From Brevundimonas sp. (lineage in GTDB: Bacteria; Pseudomonadota; Alphaproteobacteria; Caulobacterales; Caulobacteraceae), in assembly GCF_029946145.1 (NCBI RefSeq), contig NZ_JAQSDY010000017.1, positions 1 to 64,000 on the forward strand: a DNA stretch of 64,000 nt. Direction: 5' to 3'. Of the stretch, positions 45,115-53,881 are shown piece by piece (the stretch's first letter is position 1; every line of letters begins with the position of its first letter). The notes beneath the pieces were generated by a model, which had not been told where the DNA came from, made no database searches, and was given only the letters and a program-made list of their open reading frames with translations. A program made the translations under genes and the position numbers.

Positions 45115-45126
45115 GTTGATCCCCGC

Positions 45127-46062
45127 ATGACCCGCCCGTTCGCAGACCTGCACGTCGCCGTCCTGATGGGCGGGCTGTCGTCCGAACGGGAGGTGTCCCT
45201 GTCGTCGGGCAAGATGTGTGCAGACGCCCTCGAAGGGCAGGTCCGGAAGGTCACCCGCGTCGACGCCGGACGCGACCTGGTCCAGGTACTGGCTGAGCTG
45301 AAACCCGATGTCGTCTTCAACGCCCTGCACGGCGCATGGGGCGAGGACGGCTGCGTCCAGGGCGTGCTGGAGACGCTGGCCATCCCCTACACCCACTCCG
45401 GCGTCCTGGCTTCGGCCCTCGCCATGGACAAGGACAAGTCCAAGGCCGTGCTCCGCGCCGCGGGCGTCGTGGTGCCCGGCGGCGGCCTGTTCGACCGGCA
45501 TGAGGTGGCGCGCGGCCACGTCATCCCGCCGCCCTATGTGATCAAGCCCAACGCCGAGGGCTCGTCGGTCGGCGTCTATCTGGTGCGCGAGGGCGAGCCG
45601 CCGTGCGCGGCGCCCGGCGAGGCCGGCTGGACCTGGGGCGAGCAGGTGATGGTCGAGCCCTTCATCGCAGGCAAGGAACTGGCGGTCACGGTTCTTGGGG
45701 AGAAGTCGGGGCCGCGGGCCCTGACCATCACCGACATCACCCCGGCCAAGGGCTTCTACGATTACGAGGCCAAATACGCCCCGGGCGGCTCCAGCCATGT
45801 GTTGCCGGCGGTTTTGCCGCCGCATGTTTTCGAGCGGGCGCTGCGGGAATCCGAGCTGGCGCACACCGCCATGGGCTGCCGCGGCGTGTCGCGATCGGAC
45901 TTTCGTTATGACGATATTAAGGACGAACTGGTCCTTCTGGAGGTCAATACCCAGCCGGGCATGACGCCGACCTCGCTCAGTCCCGAGCAGGCCGCCCATG
46001 TCGGGATGGACTACAAAACCCTGGTACGGTGGATGGTGGAGGACGCCTCATGCCCGCGGTAG
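45127..46062 (+). CDS. ddl: D-alanine--D-alanine ligase
   Basis: A 311-residue ATP-grasp enzyme forming the D-Ala-D-Ala dipeptide for peptidoglycan. It has VAVLMGGLSSEREVSLSSGK near the N-terminus, VFNALHGAWGEDGCVQGVLE (about 63-82), PYTHSGVLASALAMDKDKSK (about 91-110), VIKPNAEGSSVGVYLV (about 138-153), and the C-terminal RSDFRYD and VLLEVNTQPGMTPTSLSPEQ (about 263-282). Its 3' end overlaps the ftsQ start by 13 bp. Confidence 0.96.
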   Translation: MTRPFADLHVAVLMGGLSSEREVSLSSGKMCADALEGQVRKVTRVDAGRDLVQVLAELKPDVVFNALHGAWGEDGCVQGVLETLAIPYTHSGVLASALAMDKDKSKAVLRAAGVVVPGGGLFDRHEVARGHVIPPPYVIKPNAEGSSVGVYLVREGEPPCAAPGEAGWTWGEQVMVEPFIAGKELAVTVLGEKSGPRALTITDITPAKGFYDYEAKYAPGGSSHVLPAVLPPHVFERALRESELAHTAMGCRGVSRSDFRYDDIKDELVLLEVNTQPGMTPTSLSPEQAAHVGMDYKTLVRWMVEDASCPR

Positions 46063-46937
46063 TTCGCGGCGGTCGGCGACAGAGTTCGAACCAGCCTGCA
46101 AAACGCGGCGCGGCTCCCAGATCACAGGGGCGCGGGCGTGCGCCCCGCAATGCCCAGGCCACGCCGGGCAAGATGGCGGCGCTGGGCCGCCTCGACCTGT
46201 CTCCTCGCGCGGTCATTGTTTCCATCGTCGCCGGCGTCGTCGTTCTGGCGGGCGTTCTGGCGACCGGCGCTCGCGCCGAGCGCATCGGCGCCTCGATCAG
46301 TCACGGCGTCGACGGAGCCGCCGCCGGCATGGGGCTGAAGCTCGAGAAGGTCTTCATCGAGGGCGAGTCCCCCGAGGCCACCGCCACCATCCAGCGCGCC
46401 GTGCAGCTGTACGCAGACCAACCCATGACCTCGATCGACCTCGACGCCGTCCGCAAGCGCGTCGAGACGGTTGGCTGGGTCAAGGGCGCCCGCGTGGTGC
46501 GCCTTCTGCCCAACACCCTGATCGTCCATGTCACCGAGCATGACCGTCTCGCCGTCTGGCAGGCGGGCGGCCGCAACATGGTGATCGACAGCCATGGCGT
46601 GATCATCGCCGGCGCCGACGCCGGCCGCTACCCCAACCTTCCGCTGGTCGTCGGCAAGGGCGCCGAACAGGCGGCTTCCGAGGTCCTGCCGCTGATCGCC
46701 CAACGCCCCGGCCTGCAGGCGCGGGTTGAGGCGCTGGTGCGTGTCGACGAACGCCGCTGGGACCTGAGACTGAAGGACGGCAGCCTGATCCAGCTGCCCG
46801 CCACCGACCAGGACGCCGCCCTGATCCAGCTGGATGCGCTGAACCAGCGCGAGCGGTTGCTGGAACTGGGCTTCGACCGCATCGATCTGAGAACGCCGGG
46901 GGAGGTCGCCGTCCGGCCCTCTGCCGGCGCCGCGTAG
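46050..46937 (+). CDS. ftsQ: cell division protein FtsQ
   Basis: A 295-residue bitopic protein of the divisome. A basic N-terminus (about 50 residues) precedes a transmembrane helix (AVIVSIVAGVVVLAGVLATG, about 53-72). The periplasmic POTRA domain begins KVFIEGESPEATATIQRAVQ, and the C-terminal beta domain has VHVTEHDRLAVWQAGGRNMV and DSHGVIIAGAD. The ATG at 46050 has GGAGG 8 nt upstream and overlaps ddl by 13 bp. ftsA follows after 14 bp. Confidence 0.93.
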   Translation: MPAVVRGGRRQSSNQPAKRGAAPRSQGRGRAPRNAQATPGKMAALGRLDLSPRAVIVSIVAGVVVLAGVLATGARAERIGASISHGVDGAAAGMGLKLEKVFIEGESPEATATIQRAVQLYADQPMTSIDLDAVRKRVETVGWVKGARVVRLLPNTLIVHVTEHDRLAVWQAGGRNMVIDSHGVIIAGADAGRYPNLPLVVGKGAEQAASEVLPLIAQRPGLQARVEALVRVDERRWDLRLKDGSLIQLPATDQDAALIQLDALNQRERLLELGFDRIDLRTPGEVAVRPSAGAA

Positions 46938-46951
46938 GGTAGGGAACGCTT

Positions 46952-48280
46952 ATGGCCGGACGGTCTGTGGACAAAACTGTGGACGGCGCCAAGGGCGCCG
47001 CAGGACGCGCGCCGGTCGTGGCCGCGCTGGATCTCGGCCAGTCCAAGGTCGCCTGCTTCATCATGAAGCCCGAAGGCGTGCGTCACGCCGACCGCACCAT
47101 CCGAGTCGCGGGGGCGGGGCACGTCCAGTCGCGCGGCGTGCGCGGCGGCGGCATCGTCAACATGGACGAGGCGGCCCAGGCTATCGGTCACGCGGTCGAG
47201 CGGGCCGAACGCGCCGCCGGCTCGCCGGTCTCGGGCGTCGTCGTCACTACCGCCATCGGCCAGATGGCCAGCCACCGGGTTCAGGCCCGGGTTTCGCTGG
47301 GGGCCACGCCGGTCGGAGACGCCGATCTGGCGCGCGCCATCGCCATGGCCCTGGCCCAGATCCGCCTGCCCAACCGCCGGCCCATCCACGTCCTGCCCAT
47401 TGCCTGGTCGGTGGACGGGGCCCGGGGCGTGCACGATCCCCGCTCGATGAAGGGCCATTCGCTGGGCCTCGATCTGCTGGTCGTCTCCATGTCGGAGAGC
47501 GCCTTCAACGGCCTCAGTCATTGCCTCGAACTGGCGCATCTCGACCTCCAGGGCGTGGCGGCGGCGCCGGTGGTGTCGTCGCTGGCGGCGCTGGAAGACG
47601 ACGAGATGGATCTCGGCTGCGTCTGCATCGACATGGGCGGGGGCTCGACCTCGGCGGCGGTCTGGGGCGGACGCTCCCTGCTGCACATCGAATCCCTGAA
47701 CGTGGGCGGCGACCACGTCACCGCCGACATCGCCCGCGGCCTGTCCACCTCCAAGGCGGGCGCCGAGCGGCTCAAGACCCTGCACGGTTCGGCCATGGCC
47801 AGCGCCAACGAGGACCGCGAGATGCTGGAGGCCCCGCCGCGCGGCGAGGATCCGTCGGCGGGCCCCATCTTCGTCCAGCGCGCCATGCTGAAGACCGTCA
47901 TCGCCCCCCGCGTCGAGGAGACCCTGGAACTCCTGCGCGACCGTCTGCGCAACGCGGGCGTGGGCCTGGAACCGGGCGCCGGCCTGGTCCTGACCGGCGG
48001 GGCCAGCCAGCTGAACGGGGTACGCGAACTGGCCGTGCGCGTGTTCGATCGTCCCGTGCGTCTGGGCAAGCCCCAGCGCGCGCCTCACCTGGCTGACGCG
48101 GCGTCCGGCCCGGCCTTCTGCTCGGCCGCAGGTGTTCTGCTCCGCGCCGCCTATGGCCCGCGCGAAGCGGTTTCGGCTCGCAAGCTGATGTCCAGACAAC
48201 TCTCGGCTGCGGACGCTCCGCGTATCCATCAAGGCGGGATTGTGGCGCGCGCAGCCGGTTGGTTACGCGAAAACCTCTGA
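46952..48280 (+). CDS. ftsA: cell division protein FtsA
   Basis: A 442-residue actin-like protein that tethers FtsZ to the membrane. ATP-binding motifs: VVAALDLGQSKVACFIM (about 25-41), VCIDMGGGSTSAAVWGGRSL (about 222-241) and the C-terminal LVLTGGASQLNGVRELAV (about 346-363). The 1C region lies between about 80 and 165. The C-terminal GWLRENL is an amphipathic membrane-targeting helix. The TonB-dependent receptor gene follows after 214 bp. Confidence 0.96.
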   Translation: MAGRSVDKTVDGAKGAAGRAPVVAALDLGQSKVACFIMKPEGVRHADRTIRVAGAGHVQSRGVRGGGIVNMDEAAQAIGHAVERAERAAGSPVSGVVVTTAIGQMASHRVQARVSLGATPVGDADLARAIAMALAQIRLPNRRPIHVLPIAWSVDGARGVHDPRSMKGHSLGLDLLVVSMSESAFNGLSHCLELAHLDLQGVAAAPVVSSLAALEDDEMDLGCVCIDMGGGSTSAAVWGGRSLLHIESLNVGGDHVTADIARGLSTSKAGAERLKTLHGSAMASANEDREMLEAPPRGEDPSAGPIFVQRAMLKTVIAPRVEETLELLRDRLRNAGVGLEPGAGLVLTGGASQLNGVRELAVRVFDRPVRLGKPQRAPHLADAASGPAFCSAAGVLLRAAYGPREAVSARKLMSRQLSAADAPRIHQGGIVARAAGWLRENL

Positions 48281-48392
48281 ACTCCTCTGCCGCCGGGGCC
48301 AGACGGTGAGGCGCGCTTGTCGATCTCATGGCGACACTGTGTCCAGATTGTAACAACGATATCCCGGAGTGGTGTTCGAGCGGCCACAATGC

Positions 48393-48420
48393 TTGTCGCT
48401 CCGATCATTGCTGCTAGCTT
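48393..48420 (+). promoter_or_regulatory. candidate housekeeping promoter for the TonB-dependent receptor
   Basis: TTGTCGC at 48393-48399 and GCTAGCTT at 48413-48420, separated by 13 bp, resemble the Caulobacter sigma-73 promoter pattern (TTGACGS, 10-14 bp, GCTANAWC). It lies about 75 bp before the receptor start, in the ftsA-receptor gap. Supports an independent transcript for the receptor gene. Confidence 0.45.
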
Positions 48421-48494
48421 GGCTATCCGAAGCAGAATTCGCCGTGAGGCGGATGCTGCCTACTGCATCCATTCTTCGGCTGGGGCCAAACATC

Positions 48495-51400
48495 ATGCTT
48501 CTCAAGCGCAAGTACCTCTTCGGTTCGACGATCCTCGCGGGCGTCATGGCTGTCACGGCTCCGGCCTTCGCCCAGCAGACTCCGGTTTCGCAGGAGCCGG
48601 AAGCCACCGAGATCGACGAAGTTGTCGTCACCGGTTCGCGCATCCGCCGCGACCCCACCAATGCGCCGACGCCGCTGATCCAGGTCGACCGCGAACAGCT
48701 GCTGACCACGGGCCAGACGTCGGTGATCGACTATCTTGCGACCCTTCCGGCCCTGTCGAACTCGACGGTGCCGTCGGATACGACCGGCAACCTGAACACC
48801 GGCGGCCTGTCGCTTCCCAACCTTCGCAGCTTGGGTTCGGGCCGCACCCTGACCCTGGTTGACGGCCGTCGCCACGTCGGCGCGGCCCAGGGCAACCTGG
48901 CCGTCGACATCGACAGCATCCCCCGCCTGCTGATCGAGAACATTGAGATCGTCACCGGCGGCGCCTCGTCGGTTTACGGCGCCGACGCCGTTTCCGGCGT
49001 GCTGAACTTCGTGCTGCGTCGTGATTTCGAAGGTCTCGAGATCGACGCCAACTACGGCATGATCAACCAGGACGGCCAGGCCAACCGCCGCTTCTCGGTT
49101 CTGGCCGGCGCCAACTTCCTGGACGATCGTCTGAACGTCTACGCCCACGGCGAATATGACAAGAACGACGAAATCCAGTCGATGGACATGGACTGGCTCC
49201 GGGACGGCTACACGTTCGGCGCTATCGGGATCGACGCCGATGCGGCGGCGCTGCCGAACGACGGCAACCTCGACACGGTCGTGTTCAGCAACGTGACCCG
49301 CCTGGACCGTCCGCGCTGGGGCCAGACCACCCTGGCCAACGCCCAGCAGCCCAGCATGCTGAACGATCCTGACGTGCCGCTGGCCAACTGTACGACTGTG
49401 AACGGCGCCAGCTGCTTCAGCATCGACCCGACCAAGACCTATGTGTACGAAGGCGCGACCGCGCGCCTCGCCAACCTGGGTCAGCGTCTGGGCAATGTCG
49501 GTTCCAACCGCGGCCACAACATCGGTGGCGACGGCGAACCGGTGAACAGCTTCGCCGCCGAGTCGCGTACGCCGGAATCGGAGTCCCAGCGCTATCAGGT
49601 CGGTGCGAACTTCGCGGTTACGGACAGCATCAACCTGACCGCCGAATACAAGATCGTTTCGGAAGACACCTACTTCACGAGCCAGCCGACCTTCTTCGAC
49701 GTCTTCCTGAACAACAGCACCCGCACGAACAGCGAGGTCAACCAGCTGCGGGCCAGCACCCAGTTCGACCTGCGCTGGGATACAAACGCCTATCTGCCGG
49801 CGAACGTGGCGGCCGCCATCGCCGCGAACACCATCACCAACTACGCTGCCCCGACGGCGACAACGCCCGGCGCGGCCCTGGCGCCGATCGCGGGTCAGTG
49901 GGCCCGTCACTCGGCCTTCGGTCCGCAGCGCAGCCAGGACAACCATCGCGAGGTCGAGCGTTATGTCCTCGCCCTGGATGGCTCGATCGACAGCCTGTGG
50001 TTCGTCGACAACATCAACTGGGATCTGTCCTACGTCTATGGTGAGGCCCGCAACCAGAACATCGAACGCGGCGTGGACTCGCAGCGCTGGGCCCTGGCCG
50101 CCGATGCGGTTCGCGACAACGCCGGCGTTCTGGGCACCCCTGGCGCCATTGTCTGCCGCGCGCGGCTGCTCGCCGCGGCCAACCCCGCCCGCACCACCCC
50201 GGGCGGCGTCGGCGGCCTGCGCGATGACTTCCGTATCGGCCGCGCCGGTACGGTCGGCGACGACCTTCGTGACACCGCGGAGGGGCAGCGCGCCCTGAAC
50301 GAGTGCGTGCCGCTGAACGTCTTCGGCAAGGGCAATCAGAGCCAGGCGGCTCTGGACTACATCGACGCCCACATCACCGTGTCCCACACCAACGAGCAAG
50401 AGCAGCTGCTGGGCGCCGTGTCCGGCCAGCTGTGGGACTTCTGGGGCGCCGGTGCGATCGGCGTGGCCATCGGCGGCGAACACCGTCGGGAGTTCGCGGT
50501 CGGTGTCGGCCGTAGCGCGACGACCGGCGACCGCCTGCTGCTGCTGAACACGGGGGCCGACTTCCCCGCTTCGGAATATGAGTCCGACGAACTGTTCGCC
50601 GAACTCTCGATCCCCCTGTTCCGCGACAGCTGGCTGGGTGAATATGCCGAACTGAGCGGCTCCTACCGCTACGCCGACTATACGACGGTCGGTGAGCAGG
50701 AGGTCTACGGCGTCAACTTCGTCTATCGTCCGATCAAGGACATCGCCTTCAAGACCAGCTTCAACACCTCCATCCGGGTGCCGAACCTGGCCGAGAACTT
50801 CTCGCCGCTGTCACAGACGTTCTTCAACGGCGTGGTCGATCCCTGCTCCACCCAGAACATCCTGGCGCAGTCCAACGCCGAAATCCGCAATAACCGGATC
50901 AGCAACTGCACCGCCCTAGCCGCCGCGCAAGGCCGGACCTTCGACTTCGCTGGCGCGACGCCCACCAACACCGACGATTTCGTGCCGATCTACACCTCGG
51001 GCGTCGCCGGCGTGAACGGCGGCAACCCCTTCCTGACGCCGGAAGAGTCGGAAAGCTTCACCTTCTCGACGGTGCTGGAGCCGCGCTTCATTCCCAACCT
51101 CAGCATCGTTCTCGACTACTACGAGATCGAGATCACCAACGTCATCGCCGCGGTTTCGGCCCAGACGGCCGTCAACAACTGCGTCAACGGCGCCACGCTG
51201 AACGCGGCGGCCTGCAACACCATCTTCCGCCGCGACCCGACCGCGGGACGTGAGTTCTACATCGGCGGTCCGGCGGGCGATCCGATCGGCGGCTTCATCC
51301 AGGGCTCGATCAACTACGCCGCCCTGACCACCCGCGGTCTGGACTTCGCAGCCCGCTACTCGGTCGACCTCGAAGAGCTGACCGGCCGCAACTGGGGCCG

Positions 51401-51839
51401 TCTCGACTATTCGGTGGGCGGCCTCTGGCTGATCGAACAGGAGCAGTTCCTCAACGCCGCCGATCCGACCGACGGCACCGAGAACTCGAGCACCGTGTTC
51501 TTCCCGCGGGTTCGCCTGACCTCGTCGCTGACCTATTCGCCCACGGATACGCTGAGCGTGAACTGGACGGTCGACTGGCAGACGGCCCAGAACAGCGTCT
51601 ACATGCGCGACCAGGTCAACAACCTGGACAGCCGTCCGCTCGATACGCTCGACACGGGCAACTTCGCCCGCCACGACTTCACCGTCCGGTGGCAGGCGCG
51701 GGACGATGTGTCGATCCGCGCCGGCGTGGTCAACGCGTTCGACGCCGAACAGGCCCGCTACCTCGCGGGAACCCTGGTCAGCAACTTCGACCCCTACGGG
51801 ACGCGCTTCTTCATCGGCTTCAACTACACGCCGTACTAG
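48495..51839 (+). CDS. TonB-dependent receptor
   Basis: A 1114-residue outer membrane receptor. The signal peptide is within MLLKRKYLFGSTILAGVMAV to AFAQQ. It is followed by the TonB-box-like EIDEVVVTGSRIRR (about residues 36-49) and a plug domain with LPNLRSLGSGRTLTLVDGRR and GASSVYGADAVSGVLNF. The rest is a beta-barrel ending FFIGFNYTPY. It is the large kind common in Caulobacteraceae; no N-terminal STN signalling domain is seen. The substrate (polysaccharide, siderophore or other) is unknown. The ATG at 48495 has no strong ribosome-binding site. Confidence 0.93.
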   Translation: MLLKRKYLFGSTILAGVMAVTAPAFAQQTPVSQEPEATEIDEVVVTGSRIRRDPTNAPTPLIQVDREQLLTTGQTSVIDYLATLPALSNSTVPSDTTGNLNTGGLSLPNLRSLGSGRTLTLVDGRRHVGAAQGNLAVDIDSIPRLLIENIEIVTGGASSVYGADAVSGVLNFVLRRDFEGLEIDANYGMINQDGQANRRFSVLAGANFLDDRLNVYAHGEYDKNDEIQSMDMDWLRDGYTFGAIGIDADAAALPNDGNLDTVVFSNVTRLDRPRWGQTTLANAQQPSMLNDPDVPLANCTTVNGASCFSIDPTKTYVYEGATARLANLGQRLGNVGSNRGHNIGGDGEPVNSFAAESRTPESESQRYQVGANFAVTDSINLTAEYKIVSEDTYFTSQPTFFDVFLNNSTRTNSEVNQLRASTQFDLRWDTNAYLPANVAAAIAANTITNYAAPTATTPGAALAPIAGQWARHSAFGPQRSQDNHREVERYVLALDGSIDSLWFVDNINWDLSYVYGEARNQNIERGVDSQRWALAADAVRDNAGVLGTPGAIVCRARLLAAANPARTTPGGVGGLRDDFRIGRAGTVGDDLRDTAEGQRALNECVPLNVFGKGNQSQAALDYIDAHITVSHTNEQEQLLGAVSGQLWDFWGAGAIGVAIGGEHRREFAVGVGRSATTGDRLLLLNTGADFPASEYESDELFAELSIPLFRDSWLGEYAELSGSYRYADYTTVGEQEVYGVNFVYRPIKDIAFKTSFNTSIRVPNLAENFSPLSQTFFNGVVDPCSTQNILAQSNAEIRNNRISNCTALAAAQGRTFDFAGATPTNTDDFVPIYTSGVAGVNGGNPFLTPEESESFTFSTVLEPRFIPNLSIVLDYYEIEITNVIAAVSAQTAVNNCVNGATLNAAACNTIFRRDPTAGREFYIGGPAGDPIGGFIQGSINYAALTTRGLDFAARYSVDLEELTGRNWGRLDYSVGGLWLIEQEQFLNAADPTDGTENSSTVFFPRVRLTSSLTYSPTDTLSVNWTVDWQTAQNSVYMRDQVNNLDSRPLDTLDTGNFARHDFTVRWQARDDVSIRAGVVNAFDAEQARYLAGTLVSNFDPYGTRFFIGFNYTPY

Positions 51840-51871
51840 GACCAGCCTGCCTTTCGGCAGGAAGACGATCG

Positions 51872-51899
51872 GGGGCGGCTCGCGAGAGCCGCCCCTTTT
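51872..51899 (+). terminator. intrinsic terminator after TonB-dependent receptor
   Basis: A 10-bp perfect stem (ggggcggctc at 51872-51881 and gagccgcccc at 51886-51895, loop gcga) followed by TTTT. It lies 33 bp after the receptor stop and would isolate the receptor transcript from ftsZ. Confidence 0.85.
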
Positions 51900-51958
51900 C
51901 GTTGTCCGCAGTGTTGAAAACTGCGGTGAAGGTTAACGAAATCCATGGCCTCCGGCCC

Positions 51959-52043
51959 GACTCAGCCTATCGGGTAACACTCCCTTAAGCAGTTCGGGTG
52001 TTTCCTTAACGCGCTCATAACCAATGCGAATCGGCGGGGAATC
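51959..52043. promoter_or_regulatory. three GANTC methylation sites upstream of ftsZ
   Basis: GANTC sites occur at 51959-51963 (gactc), 52028-52032 (gaatc) and 52039-52043 (gaatc), within the 85 bp that also hold the CtrA-like box. In Caulobacter, CcrM methylation of GANTC is known to activate ftsZ transcription. That a cell-cycle control of ftsZ exists in this organism is inference. Confidence 0.55.
52006..52020 (+). promoter_or_regulatory. candidate CtrA binding site (TTAA-N7-ATAA)
   Basis: ttaacgcgctcataa at 52006-52020 matches the CtrA consensus TTAA-N7-TTAA except for the first base of the second half-site. It lies 71 bp upstream of the ftsZ ATG. CtrA represses ftsZ in Caulobacter crescentus. 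Confidence 0.5.
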
Positions 52044-52066
52044 GCATCGGGGTACGGCAAGGGCAG

Positions 52067-52086
52067 GGTCGGATAAGGTCGGATAA
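52067..52086 (+). repeat. 10-bp tandem duplication before the ftsZ start
   Basis: The sequence ggtcggataa occurs twice in tandem, at 52067-52076 and 52077-52086. The second copy's ggataag lies 4 nt before the ATG and probably forms the weak ribosome-binding site; the first copy would duplicate it. Confidence 0.6.
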
Positions 52087-52090
52087 GAAT

Positions 52091-53701
52091 ATGTCTCTCT
52101 CGCTGGTGCGTCCGCAACACACGGAACTGAAGCCCCGTATCGTCGTCTTCGGCGTCGGCGGCGCGGGCGGGAACGCCGTCAACAACATGATCGACGCCGG
52201 CCTTGAAGGGGTCGAGTTCGTCGTCGCCAACACCGACGCGCAGCATCTGTCGTTCGCCAAGACCGACCGCCGCGTCCAGCTGGGCGAGACGATCACCCAA
52301 GGGTTGGGCGCCGGCGCCCACCCCGAGGTCGGCATGAACGCCGCCGAGGAATCCGCCGAGGAAATCTACGGGCACCTGGACGGCGCCCACATGGTCTTCA
52401 TCACCGCCGGCATGGGCGGCGGCACCGGCACCGGTGCGGCGCCCGTGATCGCCAAATGCGCCCGCGACCGCGGCATCCTGACGGTCGGCGTGGTGACCAA
52501 GCCCTTCACCTTCGAGGGCCGCCACCGCATGCGACTGGCCGACGCCGGCATCGCGGAGCTGCAACGCTACGTCGACACCCTGATCGTCATTCCGAACCAG
52601 AACCTGTTCCGCGTCGCCAACGAGCGCACCACCTTCGCCGACGCCTTCGGCATGGCCGACCAGGTGCTGCACTCGGGCGTGCGTTCGATCACCGACCTGA
52701 TGATCCTGCCGGGCCTGATCAACCTCGACTTCGCCGACGTCCGCGCCGTCATGTCCGAAATGGGCAAGGCGATGATGGGCACGGGCGAGGCCTCGGGCGA
52801 GGACCGCGCCCTGCAGGCCGCCCAGAACGCCATCGCCAACCCGCTGCTGGACGAGACTTCGCTCAAGGGCGCCAAGGCCGTGCTGGTGAACATCACCGGC
52901 GGCATGGACATGACCCTGCTGGAAGTCGACGAGGCCGCCAACGCCATCGCCGGCGAGGTGGACGCTGACGCCAACATCATCTTCGGCGCCGCCTTCGATC
53001 CGGCCCTCGACGGCAAGATCCGCGTCTCGGTCGTGGCCACGGGCATGGAAGACCTGGCCGCCGCCAAGGGCGCGCCGTCGACCGGAACCTCTGCGTTTGA
53101 CACCCGGCGCCCGGCTGCCCCCTACGCTGCCTCGCGGGCCGAGCCGGTCCGTCACGAGCCCGTTCGCGAGCCGGCTCGCGCCGAGGCTCCGCGCCAGACC
53201 GAGTCCGCGCCGATCGTCCCCACCTTTCAGTCCAGCCATCCGACCTTCGGCGCTGCGGCCCGCGCTCCCGAACCACGTCCGGAACCGGTGATCCACGTCG
53301 CCGAGGATCGCACCCTCGAGCCGATCGTCGATCCGTGGGTCGAGGAGTATGAATCCTCGCCGCGCGCCCGTACGGCCGCCGAAACGACCGCTCCGGTGGC
53401 CCAGGGCGATCTATATATGGACCGTTCGGCGGAACGCGCCGCCTCGCAGCCGGAACCGCGCCGGGAAGAGCCGGCCTATGATGAGTACGACGACCGCGAT
53501 CACCGCAAGTCGGGCTGGAGCCTGTTCGGCCGCGGCAAGCGCCAGCCGGCGCAGCCGACCTATCCGCAATCGCGTCCGACCGAGTCCCGGATGACCGAGA
53601 TGCGCCCGACGACCCAGGCCCAGCCGGCTCCCGAGCCCGAGCTGGGTCCGGCGGAAGACGATCTGGAAATCCCGTCGTTCCTGCGCCGCCTCGCCAACTG
53701 A
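52091..53701 (+). CDS. ftsZ: cell division protein FtsZ
   Basis: A 536-residue tubulin-like GTPase that forms the division ring. The core has [20 protein letters not shown] near residues 15-34, the tubulin signature [13 protein letters not shown] (about 107-119) and the T7-loop [10 protein letters not shown] (about 208-217). After the GTPase fold (about 335) follows an Arg/Pro/Glu/Ala-rich linker of about 190 residues, ending in the conserved C-terminal peptide [11 protein letters not shown] that binds FtsA. E. coli FtsZ is about 380 residues; long linkers are typical for Caulobacter-type proteins. Terminated by an intrinsic terminator at 53722. Confidence 0.98.
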   Translation: MSLSLVRPQHTELKPRIVVFGVGGAGGNAVNNMIDAGLEGVEFVVANTDAQHLSFAKTDRRVQLGETITQGLGAGAHPEVGMNAAEESAEEIYGHLDGAHMVFITAGMGGGTGTGAAPVIAKCARDRGILTVGVVTKPFTFEGRHRMRLADAGIAELQRYVDTLIVIPNQNLFRVANERTTFADAFGMADQVLHSGVRSITDLMILPGLINLDFADVRAVMSEMGKAMMGTGEASGEDRALQAAQNAIANPLLDETSLKGAKAVLVNITGGMDMTLLEVDEAANAIAGEVDADANIIFGAAFDPALDGKIRVSVVATGMEDLAAAKGAPSTGTSAFDTRRPAAPYAASRAEPVRHEPVREPARAEAPRQTESAPIVPTFQSSHPTFGAAARAPEPRPEPVIHVAEDRTLEPIVDPWVEEYESSPRARTAAETTAPVAQGDLYMDRSAERAASQPEPRREEPAYDEYDDRDHRKSGWSLFGRGKRQPAQPTYPQSRPTESRMTEMRPTTQAQPAPEPELGPAEDDLEIPSFLRRLAN

Positions 53702-53721
53702 GGTCGCCTGACTGATTGAGG

Positions 53722-53752
53722 AAAGCCCCGGAGCTCATGCTCCGGGGCTTTT
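53722..53752 (+). terminator. intrinsic terminator after ftsZ
   Basis: A 12-bp perfect stem (aaagccccggag at 53722-53733 with ctccggggcttt at 53740-53751, loop ctcatg) followed by a T-run to 53752. It lies 20 bp after the ftsZ stop and separates ftsZ from lpxC. Confidence 0.88.
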
Positions 53753-53846
53753 CACGTCCGGTACGGTTACGAAAACCGAAACAATCGGAAACCCGACTTT
53801 CATTTCGCTGTTGCGAAGCCGTCGCTAGACGGTTGCTGGGGCGTAC

Positions 53847-53863
53847 TCCGCACGTGGTGCGGA
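53847..53863. promoter_or_regulatory. dyad in the lpxC leader
   Basis: tccgcac-gtg-gtgcgga at 53847-53863 is a 7-bp inverted repeat with a 3-bp spacer, 19 bp before the lpxC TTG start. It could be an operator or a 5' leader hairpin close to the start codon. No known factor recognised. Confidence 0.35.
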
Positions 53864-53881
53864 CATCGCAATTGAAAGAGC

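Noticed and set aside
48423..50483. 686-codon minus-strand frame opposite the TonB-dependent receptor
   Set aside because: Val/Gly/Arg-rich antisense shadow, no family features.
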